The notes under the pieces are model-generated. The model did not search any database. It saw nothing but the letters and a program-made list of their open reading frames with translations, and was not told where the DNA came from. Of a stretch of DNA of 64,000 nucleotides, positions 59,766 through 64,000 are shown one piece after another. Each line of letters opens with the position of its first letter. Within the stretch, counting starts at the first letter, position 1. The translations under genes were made by a program, and so were the position numbers. The stretch is from Paramoeba atlantica (Eukaryota; Discosea). The stretch spans positions 310,001 to 374,000 of the forward strand of contig CDRNVI010000014.1 of assembly GCA_977017575.1 (NCBI GenBank), in the 5' to 3' direction.

Positions 59766-60290
59766 TACCCCCGTCCGGGTTAATGTATCCCCCCAGGTAC
59801 AATAACTAGCTACAGCTACATTACGTAGCTACAGGTACAATAAAAATTCTGAAAAATAACGAAAATAATGCAAAAAAAGAACGAGAAGCGCCGGAGCTTC
59901 TTTATTTTCATGTCTTCGCTGGTAAAAGTGGTAAAATTATAATGAATTTTGAAAATTAAATCTGTAAAAAGTCAAAAATAAAGTTGGCGCCGCTTCGCGG
60001 CGCCCTCTTTTGCGTAGGGGGGGTACAATAAAACCAAGCGTTCCCACTTACATACCTAAACCGAGTACAGCGAGTACGTACCGAGTACGTATTCGCTTGT
60101 ATTCGCCGTACGCGAGTACGTACTCGCCTGTTGAGAGCGAGTCACTTTAGATTATGAAATGTGGTCGGGCTTTATGAACAGTAAATTTTAGATTGTAAAG
60201 CCTAATAATTGTTATTCTCGTAGAGAGTGATTATTGAGACTTGTATGTAATATGTTGATTAGTGTTTTTTTCGAAAACGTTAAACCGGGG
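59765..60290. other. Element-end sequence with word ggtacaataa and GC hairpin
   Basis: Copies of ggtacaataa stand beside C or G tracts at about 59,800, 59,835 and 60,018. The GC hairpin GGCGCCGCTTCGCGGCGCC (59,986-60,004) is preceded by an A/T-rich run, so read on the minus strand it is again hairpin then T-rich. From 60,060 to 60,130 the word gcgagtacgtactcg is iterated palindromically. Confidence 0.6.
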
Positions 60291-62400
60291 GTCAGTTCAA
60301 TATTAAGGTTAGTTTAATATTAAGATCTACTTTAATATTAAGATTGACACTTTAATATTAAAATGACACTTTAATATTAAGATTCACTTTAATATTAAGA
60401 TTCGATTTTTTAAGGATTTTCTTTGGTTCTTTAACTTTTCTGATTTTTTTGATGGACCTTATTGCTTCGCAATTAACGGTACTGTCGCTGCGTAGCCACG
60501 GAGAGGCAATCAACGAATGTTATAGAGCTGTCGAAGATTATGTTGATGAGGTTTGCTCTCTTAAGGATGACGAAGGTGTTATGCAACCCTCCGACTTAAA
60601 CGATTCTCTGCCTTATGAATCTGAAAATTGTAACTCTGAAAGTGGTCCAAGTGACAGTGCCGAGTCCGAAGAAGATAATGGTTATGAAAGTTCCGAAGAA
60701 TCGGATGAAAAATCGAATGACAGTGATGTATCACATTCCAGTGATTCAGAGGATTCGGGTAAACTTTCAAAAAATGGGGGTAGAACTAAAATTTGCCCTT
60801 ACGAGAAGCGAGCAAAAGATAATGGTGTTCGCGTTCGAGTGGAACCTACGGCAAAAATCAAACGGGCGATCTCACGTGACTGGGATAGCTGGAGTGTAGA
60901 GAAACAACGCAAGTATGGTTCCATGCAAGTGTTAAACAAATGGATCAAAGACAGATTCCCAAACTCCCGTATTCATATTAGCAACAAAAATCAGTTGCAA
61001 AACTATTCCGAATTAACGCGTGGCATTAAGAAGCGCAAGCGACACGAGCGCAAACATCGTCTTGAGTGGCTAAAATTACAACTGCACCATTTTATTCGAG
61101 GGGCTCGACAGAGAGACGGCCTCGTTACCATACAAATGATTAGGAAGGAAGCCTACAAAATGTTGAAAGAAGAAAATGCAAAACCTCAGGATAAGAATAA
61201 AGCGAAAGGAATTTATGAAGTAAGCGATCGGTGGATACGACGCTTTCTTAAGTTTACGTATCAAGGCGAAAAAGACGTTCGTGTAATGTGCAATCCGAAC
61301 GACAATAAGAGATGTGCAACTTTAATTTGCGGAGCGGGGGTGATTCTCAATGATGAACTACAGCCCATAAAATCATTTTTTCTTAAACCAATGCTGATTC
61401 GGAAGGGTTTGGGCAAAGGGATAGAAAGAGAAGCCTTCGATTTTCGCACTGCACGCGCTCTCACACGCAAAGGTGTCGCAAACAAAGAATTTTTTATTGA
61501 AACATTTATTCCTTTCTTGAAATCACAACTGCGCGCGCACAGTGTAAACACAACACTTTTAGTGTTCGATTCTTGTCGGTCGCATGTCAATAAGAGTGTC
61601 ATTAAATCTTTTGCAACCCAAGCCCATTGCTACAGCGCTATCATCCCTGCTGGTACTCGTGGATCCAATGGATAGATGTGTTTTATGCTGCAGCATACAA
61701 GCGTGAACAAGATATGGGATCGAGAACAAGATGTACCACGCACCGCTCGTCAAAAGAGGGAATGGATGCACCAAGCTGTGGCTCGTTCACACGAAAGAGT
61801 TGCAAACGCTAAAAATAGCATGCAAGAATCTTCGAAACGTGCATGTATTAACGTTATTGATGAATTTAATCGTTTAGGATATATTGATCCGCAACTCGCT
61901 GTTTGGAATCATTGTGAGGCTCTGCAAAATTATAAATTTGAAGCTCCCGTAGTAATTGTAGATGATTATGCAGAGCGAATTGAAAATGCGTTTTCCCGCG
62001 GGGCTGGAACAAACAAACCAAAAAAGGGTCTCGAAAAGTGGATTCCTATGCGAAAATAGTTATTTTTAGGCTATGCGAAATAATATTGCGATAGTTGAAG
62101 TAACAATAATATACATAATGCGAAATGTTTTTTTTGTTTTTACGGAGGTTTTTTTTTCGTGATATCTTAGAGTTCGTCTTGTTTTTCCCTTTCGTAAACG
62201 TATTTCTTATAAAATACTGTAATAAATTTATTCTACTGGGTCTTCAACCGTTCAAAACGATTCTACAATCTTAATATTATAATGGCTACACTTTAATATT
62301 AAGATTCATTTTTTGGACAATTTAATATTAAGATCTCACTTTAATATTAAGATTCACTGCCCAATCTTAATATTAGCACCTTTCCAATCTTAATATTAAT
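60290..62400 (+). mobile_element. Second pogo-like transposon
   Basis: Six copies of (c)tttaatattaagat lie within 110 bp at the left (60,295-60,405) and six in mixed orientation at the right (62,265-62,395). Exact ends are uncertain. The transposase is decayed. Confidence 0.75.
60449..61675 (+). CDS. pogo-like DDE transposase, internally deleted and frameshifted
   Basis: The protein has a Ser/Glu/Asp-rich N-terminus and an HTH-type middle (GIYEVSDRWIRRFLKF at about 260-275). The catalytic core follows with LLVFDSCRSHVNKS (second Asp) and IIPAGT before the frame is lost. The usual NxDE segment with the first catalytic Asp is missing between the HTH and ATLICGAGVI, so about 60-100 residues are deleted. 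Beyond 61,650 the frame shifts (WIDVFYAAAYK in one frame, RQKREWMHQAVARS in the next) and coding similarity continues to 62,059. It is inactive. Confidence 0.8.
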   Translation: MMDLIASQLTVLSLRSHGEAINECYRAVEDYVDEVCSLKDDEGVMQPSDLNDSLPYESENCNSESGPSDSAESEEDNGYESSEESDEKSNDSDVSHSSDSEDSGKLSKNGGRTKICPYEKRAKDNGVRVRVEPTAKIKRAISRDWDSWSVEKQRKYGSMQVLNKWIKDRFPNSRIHISNKNQLQNYSELTRGIKKRKRHERKHRLEWLKLQLHHFIRGARQRDGLVTIQMIRKEAYKMLKEENAKPQDKNKAKGIYEVSDRWIRRFLKFTYQGEKDVRVMCNPNDNKRCATLICGAGVILNDELQPIKSFFLKPMLIRKGLGKGIEREAFDFRTARALTRKGVANKEFFIETFIPFLKSQLRAHSVNTTLLVFDSCRSHVNKSVIKSFATQAHCYSAIIPAGTRGSNG

Positions 62401-62607
62401 AATAATAATAATAATATACCACTTAGTTCTTAAAAGTGGTTAGGTATCTTTCTGCCATGACTTTGAATGCTACTTTCTTTCTCTTATTCTTTGGTCTGAC
62501 GCAAATGCCTTTTGCAGCATTAGGCCTCGAACGGAGGACAGTGGCGTATCCGTATCAAGAAATCATACGCTGTCGCTGCTAACGCTATCAAAACAGCTTC
62601 GAATGCA

Positions 62608-64000
62608 ATGTCCGATGCTGTGTTCGCCACCGAAAATGCTGTGCAACCCGTTGATATGCTCCCCGCTGAAGCTCACGGAGGAATCGACGTCCCTCTTTCG
62701 AAGCAACAAAACGATGATTTTCATGCACATATACTGAGCAGAGGTTACACGTACAACGGGGAGGGTTATGTTCACGATGTTCGTGCCTTCGACATTTTCG
62801 CAACTGAAAACTCTGCGCCACAAACTTCTGAACACATGGAGCATTGGACAGAACAAACGCGTCTTCCATCACCGCAGCCGGTTGGCATGCATACAATACT
62901 CCCGACCATCCAAAACATAATGCATAGCAATTCATCTGATGCAATCCCGATTGTTACGACAGGTGAGGAAACGATGAGCGGAGGTACTGCTTTCCACGAA
63001 TGTATGTCTCCCCCGATACGCGCGGAAAACTCTCCTCGAGAAGAGCCTCGAGAAACTCCTCCTGCCTCGCCGGCCCGCAATTCAGATATCCGTTCAGACG
63101 CCACAGGAAACATCGTCGAACAGCTTCTAAGCGATATTTCACCAACACGAGATTTTCCAATACCAGCAGAATCCGTATGGTATCAAGCCAAAGCCGCGAA
63201 GAAAGGAGACGAAGTCATTGTGGCATGGACCTTTGATCGTCAATCCAAGTTAAATGTATCGATTGGAACAGTGAAGCAGAAAACATCACGAGGAAAGCAT
63301 GGAAAAGTGCAGGTAGAGTACGTAGGTCTCCAGGGCCACAGTCAAGGCCAAAGTTTCTACGGAGTGTTGCCCCCTCATGAAAATGTCCGGGTATACAAAC
63401 TGCTATGGACCGACAGGGAATTCACGGAGGGCACGGCAGAGATCGAGCAAACAACTGCCGTGAACCACACGGAGAAAGATCTGGACTTAGAGCCGCTGCC
63501 CACAATGCGCACAATATCTCCAGAATTCGTACCAGGAGTGGTAACTATTTTCCGTGATATAATACGCGATTACGCGGACAGCAACTATGAATACAGAAAC
63601 CGAATCTGGCATCGATTGATGTCGGCAACGAAGCATTCACTGGCGACAATCAGAGAGAAGAACGGTAGAAAGCGGCGTAAAAGACCCCAGAATAGCGATG
63701 ATATTAGTGACTCAACAATGTCGGCTGACAACCTTGAACGGTCAGACATCCGTGCAATGAAAAAAGCTATTCGCCTCGTTTTGGATGGATGTACCTCGAA
63801 GGCCTCAAAAGTAATTGATATAGACATGCGAAAAGGAACGCTTTCGGACGCGGAAGTGATGACAAAACTCCGAGATCTACACCCTCAGCTACCCTGTACC
63901 TTTAATCTCCCTTCGGATGCGCCGGCCGTAGCTTGCTTTTCGACTGTGGAGTTGCGCGAAGCTGGCAAGAGGCTCTCAAAAGGAGCAGCGCCAGGTCCCT
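62608..64000 (+). CDS. LINE ORF with barrel-like domain and start of reverse transcriptase (partial)
   Basis: The frame is open from 62,524 (after a TAG) to the end of the window. The first Met is at 62,608, giving at least 464 residues. Residues ~190-270 (KGDEVIVAWTFDRQSKLNVS to SFYGVLPPHENVRVYKLLW) form the same β-rich domain as at 55.7 kb. The last residues, ELREAGKRLSKGAAPGP, are the hallmark of the beginning of a non-LTR reverse transcriptase. No break is seen in the visible part, so the element may be fairly young. The clade cannot be assigned without the RT core. Confidence 0.75.
   Translation, partial: MSDAVFATENAVQPVDMLPAEAHGGIDVPLSKQQNDDFHAHILSRGYTYNGEGYVHDVRAFDIFATENSAPQTSEHMEHWTEQTRLPSPQPVGMHTILPTIQNIMHSNSSDAIPIVTTGEETMSGGTAFHECMSPPIRAENSPREEPRETPPASPARNSDIRSDATGNIVEQLLSDISPTRDFPIPAESVWYQAKAAKKGDEVIVAWTFDRQSKLNVSIGTVKQKTSRGKHGKVQVEYVGLQGHSQGQSFYGVLPPHENVRVYKLLWTDREFTEGTAEIEQTTAVNHTEKDLDLEPLPTMRTISPEFVPGVVTIFRDIIRDYADSNYEYRNRIWHRLMSATKHSLATIREKNGRKRRKRPQNSDDISDSTMSADNLERSDIRAMKKAIRLVLDGCTSKASKVIDIDMRKGTLSDAEVMTKLRDLHPQLPCTFNLPSDAPAVACFSTVELREAGKRLSKGAAPGP

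Noticed and set aside
62457-62582. Short ORF with a signal-peptide-like start (MTLNATFFLLFFGLTQM)
   Set aside because: It has only 41 codons, lies between the pogo-like element and the LINE ORF in a different frame, and has no conserved context.

Overview
The window looks like nuclear DNA of a protist with intronless genes and very many transposons. Its host genes are recognisable eukaryotic ones: type IIA topoisomerase, RluA-type pseudouridine synthase, COX15, the ribonucleotide reductase small subunit, a leucine-rich-repeat protein and a UAS/UBX protein. Each reads as one uninterrupted frame and uses the standard code. Every host gene or gene fragment lies on the minus strand, as in a one-way polycistronic cluster. 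A 13-nt block at 21,545-21,557 is identical to the conserved core of kinetoplastid and diplonemid spliced leaders, and a CRE/R2-type retrotransposon follows it. These points together suggest a euglenozoan (a diplonemid or a kinetoplastid relative). This is an inference and is not proven.

Layout. At 1.1-4.7 kb is topoisomerase II copy 1. At 4.9-7.3 kb is a broken RT/RNase H retroelement interrupted by a MITE. 8-13 kb holds MITEs, a Merlin relic, a large palindrome and a SINE piece. At 13.3-20.4 kb a segmental duplication carries a 5'-truncated RluA copy, a second full-length topoisomerase II that has lost its catalytic residues, and the intact RluA gene. At 21.2-26.7 kb is a two-ORF LINE between two arrays of a 102-bp repeat. 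26.8-33.8 kb is a nested graveyard of Tc1, MULE, MITE and SINE sequence with iterated-word clusters. 33.8-51.2 kb is the gene-rich part: small hypothetical genes, an LRR fragment, COX15, RNR R2, the LRR gene, two hypothetical acidic or basic proteins and the UBX gene. It is interrupted by a pogo-like transposon that sits inside a MITE. 51.2-64 kb is again mobile-element territory: Merlin, a Tc1 derivative, a second pogo-like element, LINE pieces and an array of co-varying hairpins.

The unusual features fall into three groups. First, the topoisomerase II pair consists of a catalytically competent copy and a near-identical, full-length, apparently dead copy. Second, many TA-flanked inverted-repeat elements share C-tract ends and, in five cases, one GC-rich mini-hairpin next to a T or A run, yet each carries its own private repeated word. 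Third, a ~63-bp periodic array of hairpins keeps its pairing through compensatory changes and has been hit twice by MITEs at TA sites. Nearly all transposon coding strands run opposite to the host genes.
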